Assembly: GCF_900188405.1 (NCBI RefSeq)
Contig: NZ_FZOF01000001.1
Location: 558,001-622,000, forward strand
DNA length: 64,000 nucleotides
Origin: Actinacidiphila glaucinigra
GTDB taxonomy: Bacteria; Actinomycetota; Actinomycetes; Streptomycetales; Streptomycetaceae
Direction of reading: 5' to 3'
Shown here: piece after piece, positions 40,215 through 49,189 of the stretch
How the letters are laid out: the number at the start of each line of letters is the position of its first letter
How positions within the stretch are numbered: the stretch's first letter is position 1
Position numbers and translations under genes: made by a program
The notes under the pieces: generated by a model
What the model was told of the DNA's origin: nothing
What the model saw: only the letters and a program-made list of their open reading frames with translations
Database searches by the model: none

Positions 40215-40808
40215 ATGACCCGCGTCGGCCGCGTGGAGCGCACGACCAAGGAGACGTCCGTCGTCGTCGAGCTCGACCTCGACGGCACCGGCAGGACGGA
40301 GATCTCCACCGGAGTCGGCTTCTACGACCACATGCTCGACCAGCTCGGCCGCCACGGCCTGTTCGACCTCACGGTCAAGACCGAGGGCGACCTGCACATC
40401 GACACCCACCACACCATCGAGGACACCGCCCTCGCGCTGGGCGCCGCCTTCAAGCAGGCGCTCGGCGACAAGGTGGGCATCTACCGCTTCGGCAACTGCA
40501 CCGTGCCCCTGGACGAGTCCCTCGCCCAGGTCACCGTCGACCTGTCGGGCCGCCCGTACCTGGAGCACACCGAACCCGAGAACATGGCGCCGATGATCGG
40601 CTCCTACGACACGACGATGACCCGGCACATCCTGGAGTCCTTCGTCGCCCAGGCGCAGATCGCGCTGCACGTCCACGTGCCGTACGGGCGCAACGCCCAC
40701 CACATCGTGGAGTGCCAGTTCAAGGCGCTGGCCCGGGCCCTGCGCTACGCCTCCGAGCGCGACCCGCGCGCCGCGGGCATCCTCCCGTCGACGAAGGGCG
40801 CGCTGTGA
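40215..40808 (+). CDS. hisB: Imidazoleglycerol-phosphate dehydratase
   Basis: A 197-residue mono-functional dehydratase that turns imidazole glycerol phosphate into imidazole-acetol phosphate using two Mn ions. The metal-binding histidine motifs are [27 protein letters not shown] and [15 protein letters not shown]. There is no fused phosphatase domain, unlike enteric HisB, so histidinol phosphatase must be encoded elsewhere. The stop overlaps the next gene by 4 bases. Confidence 0.97.
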   Translation: MTRVGRVERTTKETSVVVELDLDGTGRTEISTGVGFYDHMLDQLGRHGLFDLTVKTEGDLHIDTHHTIEDTALALGAAFKQALGDKVGIYRFGNCTVPLDESLAQVTVDLSGRPYLEHTEPENMAPMIGSYDTTMTRHILESFVAQAQIALHVHVPYGRNAHHIVECQFKALARALRYASERDPRAAGILPSTKGAL

Positions 40809-40957
40809 CCAAGCCGGCCATCCTGTTCATCCTGCTCGGCCTCTTCCTGGCCGGCGGGGTGTACTCCTTCTGGAAGCAGAAGCTGCCCAAGGGCGTCATC
40901 GTGCTGCTCGGCATCGGATCCGCCATGTCGCTGGCGGCCGGCCTGCTGCGGCTGTAG
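40805..40957 (+). CDS. Small membrane protein within the his operon, 50 residues
   Basis: GTG 40805 overlaps the hisB stop (GTGA) and opens [20 protein letters not shown], then [20 protein letters not shown] and SLAAGLLRL. Two hydrophobic hairpin segments are joined by a basic turn (KQKLPKG). The coupling to hisB, GC-rich third positions and 14-base gap to hisH argue that it is a real gene. I know no function; a role in anchoring or regulating the pathway would be speculation. Confidence 0.8.
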   Translation: MTKPAILFILLGLFLAGGVYSFWKQKLPKGVIVLLGIGSAMSLAAGLLRL

Positions 40958-40971
40958 GGGGGTTCCGGCAG

Positions 40972-41622
40972 ATGAGCAAGGCCGCCAGGAAGGTCGTGGT
41001 CCTCGACTACGGCTTCGGCAACGTCCGTTCCGCCGAGCGCGCGCTCGCCCGGGTCGGCGCGGACGTGGAGATCACCGCCGACTTCGACGAGGCCATGAAC
41101 GCCGACGGGCTGCTCGTCCCCGGCGTCGGGGCCTTCGCGGCCTGCATGGCCGGGCTGAAGGCGGTGCGCGGTGAGTGGATCATCGGGCGCCGGCTGTCGG
41201 GCGGCAGGCCCGTGATGGGGATCTGCGTCGGCATGCAGATCCTCTTCGAGAAGGGCGTCGAGCACGGCGTCACGACCGAGGGCTGCGACGAGTGGCCCGG
41301 CACCGTCGAGCCGCTGCGCGCGCCGGTCGTGCCGCACATGGGCTGGAACACCGTCAAGGCACCGGAGGACTCACGGCTGTTCGCCGGCCTGGACGCCGAC
41401 GCCCGCTTCTACTTCGTGCACTCCTACGCGGTGCGCAGCTGGGAGCTGGAGACCGCCAATCCCACCATCCGGGCCCCGAAGGTCACCTGGGCCACGCACG
41501 GCGAGCCCTTCGTCGCCGCGGTGGAGAACGGCCCGCTGTGGGCCACCCAGTTCCACCCCGAGAAGTCCGGCGACGCCGGCGCCCAGCTGCTGACCAACTG
41601 GCTCGACACCTTCAAGGACTAG
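40972..41622 (+). CDS. hisH: Imidazole glycerol phosphate synthase, glutaminase subunit
   Basis: A 216-residue class I glutamine amidotransferase that supplies ammonia to HisF. The Cys nucleophile is in [14 protein letters not shown], the oxyanion loop near [13 protein letters not shown] [16 protein letters not shown], and the catalytic His and Glu are in [12 protein letters not shown] start: ATG 40972 has GGGG GGTTCCGGCAG-like spacing with GGGGGG upstream. It forms a heterodimer with HisF, encoded 1.2 kb downstream. Confidence 0.97.
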   Translation: MSKAARKVVVLDYGFGNVRSAERALARVGADVEITADFDEAMNADGLLVPGVGAFAACMAGLKAVRGEWIIGRRLSGGRPVMGICVGMQILFEKGVEHGVTTEGCDEWPGTVEPLRAPVVPHMGWNTVKAPEDSRLFAGLDADARFYFVHSYAVRSWELETANPTIRAPKVTWATHGEPFVAAVENGPLWATQFHPEKSGDAGAQLLTNWLDTFKD

Positions 41623-41635
41623 GACGTACGCCGCC

Positions 41636-42370
41636 ATGAGCACGACGCACCGCCTCGAACTCCTTCCCGCCGTCGACGTCCGCGACGGCCAGGCCGTCCG
41701 CCTCGTCCACGGCGAGTCCGGTTCCGAGACGTCCTACGGCGACCCGATGGCCGCCGCGCTGGCCTGGCAGCAGGCGGGTGCCGAGTGGCTGCACCTGGTC
41801 GACCTCGACGCCGCCTTCGGCACCGGGGACAACCGCGCGCAGATCGCCGAGGTCGCCCGCTCCATGGACGTCAAGGTCGAGCTGTCCGGCGGCATCCGCG
41901 ACGACGACACGCTGGCCGCGGCCCTGGCCACCGGCTGCACCCGGGTCAACCTGGGCACCGCCGCCCTGGAGACCCCGGAGTGGGTCGCCAAGGTCATCGC
42001 GGAGCACGGCGACCGGATCGCGGTCGGCCTGGACGTGCGCGGCACCACCCTGCGCGGCCGCGGCTGGACCCGCGACGGCGGCGACCTCTACGAGACGCTG
42101 GCCCGCCTCGACTCCGAGGGCTGCGCCCGCTACGTCGTCACCGACATCGCCAAGGACGGCACCCTCCAGGGCCCCAACCTGGAGCTGCTGAAGAACGTCT
42201 GCGCCGCCACCGACCGGCCGGTAGTCGCCTCCGGCGGCGTCTCCTCTCTTGACGATCTGCGGGCGATCGCCACCCTGGTTCCCGAGGGGGTCGAAGGCGC
42301 CATCGTCGGAAAGGCCCTCTACGCCAAGGCGTTCACCCTGGAAGAGGCCCTGGAGGCAGTGTCCCGATGA
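41636..42370 (+). CDS. priA: PriA: dual phosphoribosyl isomerase (HisA and TrpF activities)
   Basis: A 244-residue (beta-alpha)8 barrel. It converts ProFAR to PRFAR in histidine synthesis and PRA to CdRP in tryptophan synthesis. The first Asp base is in [15 protein letters not shown] and the second in [12 protein letters not shown]; phosphate loops are [11 protein letters not shown] and [13 protein letters not shown]. In Streptomyces and mycobacteria this enzyme replaces TrpF, and no trpF is visible in this window even though trpE, C, B and A are. It overlaps ridA by four bases (ATGA). Confidence 0.95.
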   Translation: MSTTHRLELLPAVDVRDGQAVRLVHGESGSETSYGDPMAAALAWQQAGAEWLHLVDLDAAFGTGDNRAQIAEVARSMDVKVELSGGIRDDDTLAAALATGCTRVNLGTAALETPEWVAKVIAEHGDRIAVGLDVRGTTLRGRGWTRDGGDLYETLARLDSEGCARYVVTDIAKDGTLQGPNLELLKNVCAATDRPVVASGGVSSLDDLRAIATLVPEGVEGAIVGKALYAKAFTLEEALEAVSR

Positions 42371-42774
42371 CGGAGACCCCCGAGGTGCGGCGAGTGCAGA
42401 GCGACAGCCCCTGGGAGGAGCAGTTCGGATTCGCACGTGCCGTGGGGGCGGGGGACCGTGTCCACGTCGCGGGCACCATGCCGTTCGTCGGCACCGTGCT
42501 CTACGGCGAGGGCGACCCGTACGAACAGGCCAAGGTCGCCTTCACCAACGCCCTGGCCGCACTGGGGGAGTTCGGCCTGGACGCCGGGTCCGTCGTCCGC
42601 GTCCGGATCTACCTCACGCACACCCGCGACGTGGACGAGGTGGGCCGGGCGCACAAGGAGTTCTTCGACGCGGCCCGCCCGGCCACCACGATGGTCGTGG
42701 TCTCCGGGTTCGTGGACCCGCGGGTCCTGGTCGAAGTGGAACTCGAAGCATTCCGAGCATCCCGAGGAGCCTGA
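42367..42774 (+). CDS. RidA/YjgF family reactive-intermediate deaminase
   Basis: A 135-residue RidA-like protein that hydrolyses reactive enamine/imine intermediates formed by PLP enzymes. Recognisable segments are [52 protein letters not shown] and [26 protein letters not shown] with the substrate-binding Arg in the first or second pattern (VRVRIYLT and E near the end). Its 4-base overlap with priA and 5-base gap to hisF places it firmly in the his operon. Confidence 0.92.
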   Translation: MTETPEVRRVQSDSPWEEQFGFARAVGAGDRVHVAGTMPFVGTVLYGEGDPYEQAKVAFTNALAALGEFGLDAGSVVRVRIYLTHTRDVDEVGRAHKEFFDAARPATTMVVVSGFVDPRVLVEVELEAFRASRGA

Positions 42775-42779
42775 GCACA

Positions 42780-43544
42780 ATGACCGTGGCGGTCCGAGTC
42801 ATCCCCTGCCTGGACGTGGACAACGGCCGGGTCGTCAAGGGCGTCAACTTCCGGAACCTGCGGGACGCGGGAGACCCCGTCGAGATGGCCAAGCTCTACG
42901 ACGCCGAGGGCGCCGACGAGCTGACCTTCCTCGACATCACCGCGTCCTCCGGCAACCGCGAGACGACCTACGACGTGGTGCGGCGCACCGCCGAGCAGGT
43001 CTTCATCCCGCTCACCGTCGGCGGCGGAGTGCGCTCGGCCGACGACGTCGACAAGCTGCTGCGCGCCGGGGCCGACAAGGTCGGCGTCAACACCGCAGCG
43101 ATCGCCCGGCCCGATCTCCTGCGCGAGATCGCCGAGCGGTTCGGCCGGCAGGTGCTGGTGCTCTCCGTGGACGCCCGCCGCACCGAGGCCGGGACCCCGT
43201 CCGGCTTCGAGGTGACCACGCACGGCGGCCGCCAGGGCACCGGCATCGACGCGGTGGAGTGGGCGCACCGCGCGGCCGAGCTCGGCGCCGGCGAGATCCT
43301 GCTCAACTCGATGGACGCCGACGGCACGAAGGACGGCTACGACACCGAGATGATCGCCGCCGTCCGCAAGCACGTCACCGTTCCCGTGATCGCCTCCGGC
43401 GGGGCGGGCCGCCTCACCGACTTCCCCCCGGCCGTCGCCGCCGGTGCAGACGCCGTCCTGGCCGCCTCCGTCTTCCACTTCGGCGACCTGCGCATCGGCG
43501 AGGTCAAGCAGACGCTGCGGGACGCGGGCCACCCGGTGCGCTAG
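42780..43544 (+). CDS. hisF: Imidazole glycerol phosphate synthase, cyclase subunit
   Basis: A 254-residue (beta-alpha)8 barrel that joins PRFAR with ammonia from HisH to give IGP and AICAR. The catalytic Asp residues are in [19 protein letters not shown] and [17 protein letters not shown]; phosphate loops are [10 protein letters not shown] and [10 protein letters not shown]. It is the last gene of this his group. The following 230 bases before the convergent MFS gene hold GC-rich runs but no hairpin I would call with confidence and no gene. Confidence 0.97.
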   Translation: MTVAVRVIPCLDVDNGRVVKGVNFRNLRDAGDPVEMAKLYDAEGADELTFLDITASSGNRETTYDVVRRTAEQVFIPLTVGGGVRSADDVDKLLRAGADKVGVNTAAIARPDLLREIAERFGRQVLVLSVDARRTEAGTPSGFEVTTHGGRQGTGIDAVEWAHRAAELGAGEILLNSMDADGTKDGYDTEMIAAVRKHVTVPVIASGGAGRLTDFPPAVAAGADAVLAASVFHFGDLRIGEVKQTLRDAGHPVR

Positions 43545-43776
43545 CCGCCCCCGGGCGGGCCCCGCGGTTCCCCCGGCTTGCGCTGGGAGGTGTCCCCGGT
43601 GCGGCGCATCGCAGGGCGGAGAGTCGTCCTCGTAGGGGGTTGCTCGGACGGTTCGGCGATTTCCCCGGGCCGAGGGCTGGGGGAGGGACTTCGACGACAG
43701 GGCCCGGCCGCCTCCGGGCGGCACCCGCGGCACCCGTCAGGGGGCGGGCCCGGTCGTGCCGGGTCGGCGATCCGTT

Positions 43777-44970
43777 CTAGGCCTGGCCGGCCGCCTGTAC
43801 GGCGATGCGGCCGCGGGCCAGGAAGGGGCGCGCGGCGGCGAGGGTGAGGGCCGAGAGGGTGACGCCGCCGGCGGCGCTGACGGCGGCCGTGGAGAGGGAG
43901 CCGTCGGCGAGGATCAGTCCGCTGACGGCGGAGCCGCCCGCGATGCCCGTGGTGACGAGGGTGACCAGCCAGGCGAAGGCCTCGGTCACCGTGCCCGCCG
44001 GGGCCAGTTCGCCGGTGAGCCGGAAGACCACGGTGAGCAGCGGCGCGAAGAACACCCCGCTGAACAGGGCGACCAGCGCCATCGGCAGCGGGCCGGGGAC
44101 CAGGGTGAAGGGCCAGAAGGCGAGGGCCATCCCGGCGCCGGTGACGGCCGCCTTGGTGGCCGCGTCCGCCCGCCAGGGCAGGGCGGCGATCAGCAGGGCG
44201 CCGATCAGGGCCCCGGTGGAGTTCAGCGCCAGCAGGGTGCCGGCGCCGCCGGGCAGCGGGTGGCGCTCGGCATAGGCGACGGCGAAGACGTTGAACGTGC
44301 CCAGCGCCCACCCGCAGCCGGTCAGCGCGCACAGCAGAACGACCAGGGCCCGGCTGCGCAGCGGCCCGAGCCAGTGGACGGAACGGGCGGCGGAGGCCCA
44401 GGCACGGGAGGGCGCGGAGGTCGCGACGGAGACCGCGCCCACCACCCCGAGGACGGCCGCGGCCACCAGCGCCAGCTGGGCCGGGCCCGCCACGGCCAGG
44501 CCGCCGACCAGCAGCGGGCCGCCGATGAAGACCAGTTCCTGCGCGCCCGCGTCCACGGCGTAGGCCGATTCCAGTTCGTCCGGCTCGACCAGATCGGGCC
44601 ACAGCGCCCGCAGACACGGTTCCAGCGGAGGCGAAGCCGCCCCGGCGACGGCCGGCCCCAGCACGGCCACCGCCGTGCTGCCCGGTGCCGCGGCCAGCGC
44701 CGCGAAGCCGGCGGCCGAGACCAGGGACGAGAGGACGAGCACGCGCGGCTGGCCCAGCCGGTCCACCCACCGTCCCAGGAGCGGCCCGCCGATCGCACCG
44801 GACAGCGCGTAGACGCCCCCGGCGGCGCCGACCAGCCGGTAGTCGGCACCCGCCGCGCGCAGCGCCAGCGCGATGGCCAGGGCCGCCATGGCGGTCGGCA
44901 GCCGTCCGACGAGCGAACCGGACAGCAACCGGCCCACATGGGGCCGGCGGAGCAGCTTCAGATACGGCAC
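43777..44970 (-). CDS. MFS transporter
   Basis: A 397-residue permease with about 12 membrane segments (PTAMAALAIALALRAAGADY, GVYALSGAIGGPLLGRWVDR, GTLLALNSTGALIGALLIAAL, LVTLVTTGIAGGSAVSG). The A-motif-like GRWVDRLGQPRVL sits between helices 2 and 3. It resembles small drug- or sugar-efflux MFS proteins; the substrate is unknown. The start ATG 44970 overlaps the end of the NUDIX remnant upstream, so both may once have formed one operon. Confidence 0.88.
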   Translation of the reverse strand: MPYLKLLRRPHVGRLLSGSLVGRLPTAMAALAIALALRAAGADYRLVGAAGGVYALSGAIGGPLLGRWVDRLGQPRVLVLSSLVSAAGFAALAAAPGSTAVAVLGPAVAGAASPPLEPCLRALWPDLVEPDELESAYAVDAGAQELVFIGGPLLVGGLAVAGPAQLALVAAAVLGVVGAVSVATSAPSRAWASAARSVHWLGPLRSRALVVLLCALTGCGWALGTFNVFAVAYAERHPLPGGAGTLLALNSTGALIGALLIAALPWRADAATKAAVTGAGMALAFWPFTLVPGPLPMALVALFSGVFFAPLLTVVFRLTGELAPAGTVTEAFAWLVTLVTTGIAGGSAVSGLILADGSLSTAAVSAAGGVTLSALTLAAARPFLARGRIAVQAAGQA

Positions 44971-44973
44971 ACG

Positions 44974-45233
44974 TCACCCACGGAGGTCGAGCGCTGCGGC
45001 GATCACGTCGTGCACCAGGGTCTCACCGGACGCCGGGTTCTCCTTCAGCCGTTCGTAATCTTCCGGGCCGAACCAGCCGTACGCCGTGTGCTTGCCCGGC
45101 TCCAGGCGCGGACGCGTGGGGTCGCCGTCCACGTCGACCACGAAGTCCGCCTCATGGCGCAGGCCTTGGCCGTCGTCGCCCTCCCCGGTGGACAGCCCGA
45201 TCCGCCGCCGTACCGCGCGCAGCCGCCGGCCTG
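44974..45233 (-). pseudogene. Remnant of a NUDIX hydrolase (C-terminal part only)
   Basis: The minus strand encodes in one frame LSTGEGDDGQGLRHEADFVV, DVDGDPTRPRLEPGKHTAYG, WFGPEDYERLKENPASGETL and VHDVIAAALDLRG before a stop at 44974. This looks like the C-terminal third of a NUDIX hydrolase. The NUDIX box itself is missing, and upstream of about 45233 the frame no longer makes sense. So this is probably a decayed gene, truncated next to the ArsR-type regulator. A different protein family cannot be ruled out. Confidence 0.5.
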
Positions 45234-45314
45234 TCCCGGCACCTCGAGATCCGTAGCCGTCTCATCCTGGTTCGCGTCCATGGCCGCGGAGCGCAGCCCG
45301 ATGTGCAGGATCAG

Positions 45315-45336
45315 TTGCGCAATTTCTGTTGCGCAA
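45315..45336. promoter_or_regulatory. Two TTGCGCAA palindromes, probable operator of the ArsR-type gene
   Basis: TTGCGCAA occurs at 45315-45322 and again at 45329-45336, 14 bases apart start to start, 29 bases before ATG 45365. The surrounding AT-rich run (AATTTCTG, AAATTTTCTTTCC) is unusual here and could hold the promoter. Paired palindromes are typical sites for dimeric ArsR/SmtB-type repressors. Confidence 0.6.
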
Positions 45337-45364
45337 ATTTTCTTTCCTGTCTAGCCTCCTGGAT

Positions 45365-45976
45365 ATGCCCGAGGAAGAGCCGGAAGAGACCGGCGCGGAC
45401 CCCCGCAGGATCACCGACCTCGACGCGCTCAAGGTCTTCACGCACCCGCTGCGCATCGAGCTCTACCGCGCCCTGTTCACCGCCCGCACCGCCACCGCCT
45501 CCCAACTGGCCGACCAGGTCGACGAGGCGGTCTCACTCGTCAGTTACCACCTGCGCAAGCTCGCCGCGCACGGCTTCATCACCGAGGCCGCCGGGCAGAG
45601 CTCGGACGGCCGCGAGCGCTGGTGGAAGGTCAGCTCCGAGCGCGGATTCACCTTCCGCACCTCGGACTTCGCCGACCGCCCCGAGGGCGCCGCCGTCATG
45701 GGCGAGGTGACCCGGCAGCTCCTCGCCACCCGGTACGCGCGCTACTCCGCCTATCTCGACCAGCAGCTCGCCTGGGGCAAGGAGTGGACCGACGCCTCCT
45801 TCAGCTCCGAGTACCTGCCCCGGCTCACCGCCGAGGAGATGCACCGGTTCGGCGAGGAGCTGGGCGAGCTGATGAAGCGCTGGACCGACTGCGGGCGCGC
45901 CGCCGAGGAGGAGGGCGACACCGAGGGCCGCGAGCACGTCGCGGTGCACCTGTACGGATTCCCCTACCGGCCGTGA
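45365..45976 (+). CDS. ArsR-type winged-helix regulator
   Basis: A 203-residue regulator. Residues about 20-100 are a winged helix-turn-helix (DLDALKVFTHPLRIELYRAL, ATASQLADQVDEAVSLVSYH, LRKLAAHGFITEA). The C-terminal half (TRQLLATRYARYSAYLDQQL) is helical and probably binds a ligand; I see no metal-binding Cys motif, so a metal sensor is unlikely. It lies 22 bases before the MFS gene and likely controls it and itself through the two TTGCGCAA sites. A longer TTG start at 45329 would overlap the operator and is less likely. Confidence 0.88.
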   Translation: MPEEEPEETGADPRRITDLDALKVFTHPLRIELYRALFTARTATASQLADQVDEAVSLVSYHLRKLAAHGFITEAAGQSSDGRERWWKVSSERGFTFRTSDFADRPEGAAVMGEVTRQLLATRYARYSAYLDQQLAWGKEWTDASFSSEYLPRLTAEEMHRFGEELGELMKRWTDCGRAAEEEGDTEGREHVAVHLYGFPYRP

Positions 45977-45998
45977 ACCCCGAAGGAGCCGCGACCTC

Positions 45999-47264
45999 AT
46001 GACGGCGCCCGCCATCGCCGCAACCGCCCTGACCCCCTCCCGCGCCCCCGCCCACCGCGACCCCAACGTCCTGCGCTGGCTGGCCGCGTTCACCGCCTCG
46101 ATCGTCGGCGACGCCGTGTGGTTCCTCGCCCTGTCCTGGGCCGCCACCCGCGCCGGCGACCCCGGGCGGGCCGGCCTGGTGCTCGCGGCCGGCGCCGTGC
46201 CGCGCGCGGTGCTGATGCTCGGCGGGGGAGTGCTGGCCGACCGGTTCGGACCGCGCCGCATCGTCATCGGCAGCGATCTGACCCGGTGCGCGGTGATGTT
46301 CGCGGCGGCCGCGCTGCTCGCCCTCACCACCCCCGGGCTGTGGGCGCTGGCCGTGGTCGCGCTGCTCTTCGGCGCCGTCGACGCGGTGTTCCTGCCCGCG
46401 GTCGGCGCCCTGCCGGCCCGGATCACCGGCCCGGACCAACTGGGCAGGCTGCACGGGATGAAGGGCATCGCGATGCGGGTCGGCAACGTGGCCGGCGCCT
46501 CGCTCGGCGGCACGGCGGTCGCCACCGGCGGCGCCCCCGTCGCGTTCGCCGCCGCGGGCGTGCTGTTCTCGGTCTCGCTCGTGCTGCTGGTCGCCGTACG
46601 CGTCGCCCCGCTGCCGCCCGACGACCGGTCCGCACCGGCGGACGGCACCGCCTGGCGGGACCTGGTGGAGGGCCTGCGCTACCTCCGCGGACGGCGCGTG
46701 CTCACCGCGCTCATGGTCGTCATCGCGGTCGGCGAGCTCGGCTTCGCCGGGCCGTTCAACATCGGCCTCGCGCTGGTCGCCGCCGAGCGGGGCTGGGGCG
46801 CGGCCGGGCTCGGCTGGATCGTCAGCGGCTTCGGCGCCGGCGCGGGCGCCGCCTCGCTGCTGCTGACGGTACGCGGCCGGCTGCCCCGCGCCGGACTGGC
46901 CCAGGCCTGCTGCCTGGGGCTGGCGGCGGTCGCGATGGCCGCCTTCGCCTTCGTCCCCGCACTGCCGGGGGCGGTCGCCCTCGCGGTCGTGGTCGGCCTG
47001 GTGGCAGGGCTGAGCGGCGCGCTGTGCGGGGCCCTGCTGCAGACCCTCACCGAACCGGCCTACCTCGGCCGGGTCAGTTCGGTGGCCGCGCTGTTCTCGC
47101 TCGGCCTCGCGCCGATGAGCTATCCGCTCACCGGTGCCGCCATCGGGGCCTGGGGCCCGCAGCCGGTGTTCGTGGCGAGCGCGGCGGTCGCGGCCGCGGG
47201 AGCCGTCGTGGGAGTCGCCGCGCCGGCGCTGCGGCGGGCGGAACTCGCCCGCCGCCCCGGATAG
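45999..47264 (+). CDS. MFS transporter, regulated by the upstream ArsR-type protein
   Basis: A 421-residue permease with 12 membrane segments (FTASIVGDAVWFLALSWAAT, GLVLAAGAVPRAVLMLGGGV, WALAVVALLFGAVDAVFLPA, VGELGFAGPFNIGLALVAAE, AVALAVVVGLVAGLSGALCG, AAAGAVVGVAAPAL). The motif GGGVLADRFGPRRIVIGSD matches the MFS A-motif. It resembles drug exporters of the MefA/ENTS1 type. GAAGGAG gives a good ribosome site for ATG 45999. Regulator and exporter form a two-gene unit. Confidence 0.9.
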   Translation: MTAPAIAATALTPSRAPAHRDPNVLRWLAAFTASIVGDAVWFLALSWAATRAGDPGRAGLVLAAGAVPRAVLMLGGGVLADRFGPRRIVIGSDLTRCAVMFAAAALLALTTPGLWALAVVALLFGAVDAVFLPAVGALPARITGPDQLGRLHGMKGIAMRVGNVAGASLGGTAVATGGAPVAFAAAGVLFSVSLVLLVAVRVAPLPPDDRSAPADGTAWRDLVEGLRYLRGRRVLTALMVVIAVGELGFAGPFNIGLALVAAERGWGAAGLGWIVSGFGAGAGAASLLLTVRGRLPRAGLAQACCLGLAAVAMAAFAFVPALPGAVALAVVVGLVAGLSGALCGALLQTLTEPAYLGRVSSVAALFSLGLAPMSYPLTGAAIGAWGPQPVFVASAAVAAAGAVVGVAAPALRRAELARRPG

Positions 47265-47270
47265 CCGGGC

Positions 47271-47909
47271 TCAGGCGGTGATCCCGAGCCTGGCGTCGTA
47301 CAGCCGGGTCACCGCGTCCTTGTCGCCCTCCGTCTCCACCCGGGCGGAGTCCTGCCGGCCGAAGGCGAACAGCAGGAGCTCGCCGGGCTCCCCGGTGACC
47401 GTGACGACCGGTGCGCCGCGGTGCGCCACCGCGGTCTGGCCGTCCGGACGGCGCAGCACCACTCCGACCGGGGACTTGCGGCCCAGCAGACGGGCGGAGC
47501 GCTCCAGCCGGGACCAGAGCAGGTCGGCGAAGACGGGGTCCGGTTCGCGCGGCGACCAGTCCGGCTGGGCCCGGCGCACGTCCTCGGCGTGGACGAAGAA
47601 CTCGACGGTGTTGGCCGCCTCGTCGATCTGTTTGAGGGCGAACGGCGACAGCCGCGGCGGCCCGGTGCGGATCAGCCGGATCAGTTCCTGGTAGGGCCGT
47701 TCCGCGAACTCCTTGCGCACGCGCTCCGACCGGTCCGCGAGGAAGGGGATGACCAGGCCGGCCGAGGCGTCACCGCGGCGCTCCCGCACCACGATGTGGG
47801 CGGCGAGGTCACGGGTGGTCCAGCCCTCGCAGAGGGTTGGCGCCTCGGGTCCGGCACTCTCCAGCAGGTCGGCGAGGAGCAGACGTTCACGCTGGGCATG
47901 AGTCGACAT
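47271..47909 (-). CDS. TIGR03085-family metal-binding protein (DinB/mycothiol fold)
   Basis: A 212-residue protein of the TIGR03085 type, related to the mycothiol-dependent maleylpyruvate isomerase fold. Motifs are [40 protein letters not shown] and the likely metal-ligand histidine in [16 protein letters not shown]. The reaction is unknown; related proteins use mycothiol. It converges on the MFS gene with six bases between stops. Confidence 0.88.
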   Translation of the reverse strand: MSTHAQRERLLLADLLESAGPEAPTLCEGWTTRDLAAHIVVRERRGDASAGLVIPFLADRSERVRKEFAERPYQELIRLIRTGPPRLSPFALKQIDEAANTVEFFVHAEDVRRAQPDWSPREPDPVFADLLWSRLERSARLLGRKSPVGVVLRRPDGQTAVAHRGAPVVTVTGEPGELLLFAFGRQDSARVETEGDKDAVTRLYDARLGITA

Positions 47910-47948
47910 GCCGTCAGCCTACGTCCGGCCCCCGCCGGTGGGCAGCAG

Positions 47949-48728
47949 CTACGGCAGCGGTTTGGTCAGCTTCTTGCCGTCCGGCCGGTTGCTGAGGGTC
48001 AGGGAGCAGGAGACGGTGTTCTTCCCCTGCAACTGGTAGCCCGTGAGCTTCGGGTACAGCGCGTAGTAGAAGTACCCGGGGTTGTCCTTGACGTCCTTCA
48101 GGTGCTTGGCGGCGTCCGCCTCGCACAGCTTCAGGACCTTGGCCTTGAGCGCGGCCTCGGTGGCGAAGGTGCCCGTGATGGTCTCGTTGGCGATGACCTC
48201 GGCGTCGTGCGGGCCGTTGCAGGAGACCGTGGTGACCTCGGTGACGCCGGTGTCCAGTCCCGGGTCGTCGAAGCACTGGCCGGGGCTGAGCACGACGTAC
48301 TTGCGGAAGGTCTCCGAGGGGTCCGGCTCCGTGGACGCCGTCGCCGTGTCCTGGGTGGTGGGGGCCGAGGCCGTGGGGCTGCTGCCGGTGGACCCGGTGG
48401 CGCCCTTGTCGTCCTCGCCGCCGTTCAGCGCGATCGCCAGACCGCCGACGACGACGGCTATGAGGACGACCGCGCCGATGGCTATCGCGGCCACCTTCGC
48501 ACCGCCACCGCCGCGCGGCGGCTGCGGCGGGGGCGGGTAGCCGTAACCCCCGCCCTGCTGCGGCGGTCCGGGGAACTGCGGCTGGTTCTGGTACGGCGGC
48601 GACGGCTGCGGCTGGTACTGCGGCTGAGGCTGGTACTGCGGCGGGCCGAACCCCCCGGGGGGCGGCCCAAAACCGCCGCCCTGTCCGGAGCGCGGGTCGT
48701 CGGGCGGCGACGGCGGAGGAAAACTCAT
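47949..48728 (-). CDS. Proline/glutamine-rich membrane protein with extracytoplasmic septum-formation-like domain
   Basis: A 259-residue protein. Residues 1-75 are a disordered Pro/Gly/Gln/Tyr head ([20 protein letters not shown]). One membrane span ([21 protein letters not shown]) follows, then a Ser/Thr linker and a C-terminal domain with [49 protein letters not shown] and NTVSCSLTL, where cysteines probably pair. The outside domain resembles the septum-formation (DUF4190-linked) domain of actinobacterial membrane proteins. ATG 48746 is an alternative start. Confidence 0.75.
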   Translation of the reverse strand: MSFPPPSPPDDPRSGQGGGFGPPPGGFGPPQYQPQPQYQPQPSPPYQNQPQFPGPPQQGGGYGYPPPPQPPRGGGGAKVAAIAIGAVVLIAVVVGGLAIALNGGEDDKGATGSTGSSPTASAPTTQDTATASTEPDPSETFRKYVVLSPGQCFDDPGLDTGVTEVTTVSCNGPHDAEVIANETITGTFATEAALKAKVLKLCEADAAKHLKDVKDNPGYFYYALYPKLTGYQLQGKNTVSCSLTLSNRPDGKKLTKPLP

Positions 48729-48809
48729 GGACGAAGCATGCCCCATGCGGGTGAGCGAAGTGCGGGCAGGAGCCGAAGTCGTGCCGCTGGGAGCGGGCAG
48801 AATGGAGGT

Positions 48810-49157
48810 ATGGAATCCCCGCTCGACCCAGCCGTCGCCGCCCGTCTCAAGCGCACCGCCGACGGCCTCGTGCCCGCCGTCGCGCAGCAGTACGACACCG
48901 GCGAAGTCCTCATGCTCGGATGGATGGACGACGAGGCGCTGCACCGCACCCTCACCACCGGCCGCTGCACCTACTGGAGCCGCAGCCGCCGGGAGTACTG
49001 GGTCAAGGGCGACACCTCCGGGCACGTCCAGCACGTGAAGTCCGTGGCCCTGGACTGCGACGGCGACACGATCCTGGTCAAGGTCGACCAGGTCGGCGCG
49101 GCCTGCCACACCGGCGACCGCACCTGCTTCGACGCGGGCGAACTGCCGCTGTCCTGA
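48810..49157 (+). CDS. hisI: Phosphoribosyl-AMP cyclohydrolase
   Basis: A 115-residue HisI that opens the purine ring of PR-AMP, the third step of histidine synthesis. Motifs are [37 protein letters not shown] and the metal-binding [14 protein letters not shown] ... [10 protein letters not shown] with the Cys ligands. There is no HisE fusion, so HisE is separate and outside this window. GGAGG sits only one base before ATG 48810, and CAGAAT is just upstream, so the mRNA may be leaderless. The gene is separated from the main his operon by 5.3 kb. Confidence 0.95.
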   Translation: MESPLDPAVAARLKRTADGLVPAVAQQYDTGEVLMLGWMDDEALHRTLTTGRCTYWSRSRREYWVKGDTSGHVQHVKSVALDCDGDTILVKVDQVGAACHTGDRTCFDAGELPLS

Positions 49158-49176
49158 AGCGGCCGCGCCCGGGCAC

Positions 49177-49189
49177 TAGGCTGCGGACC
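49177..49189 (+). promoter_or_regulatory. -10 hexamer for a leaderless trpE transcript
   Basis: TAGGCT (49177-49182) lies seven bases before ATG 49190 and no Shine-Dalgarno is present. There is also no room for a trpL leader peptide; the only 32 bases between hisI and trpE contain no Trp codons. Confidence 0.55.

Noticed and set aside
49158..49189. trp attenuator with a leader peptide before trpE
   Set aside because: Only 32 bases separate hisI and trpE, with no Trp codons or paired hairpins.
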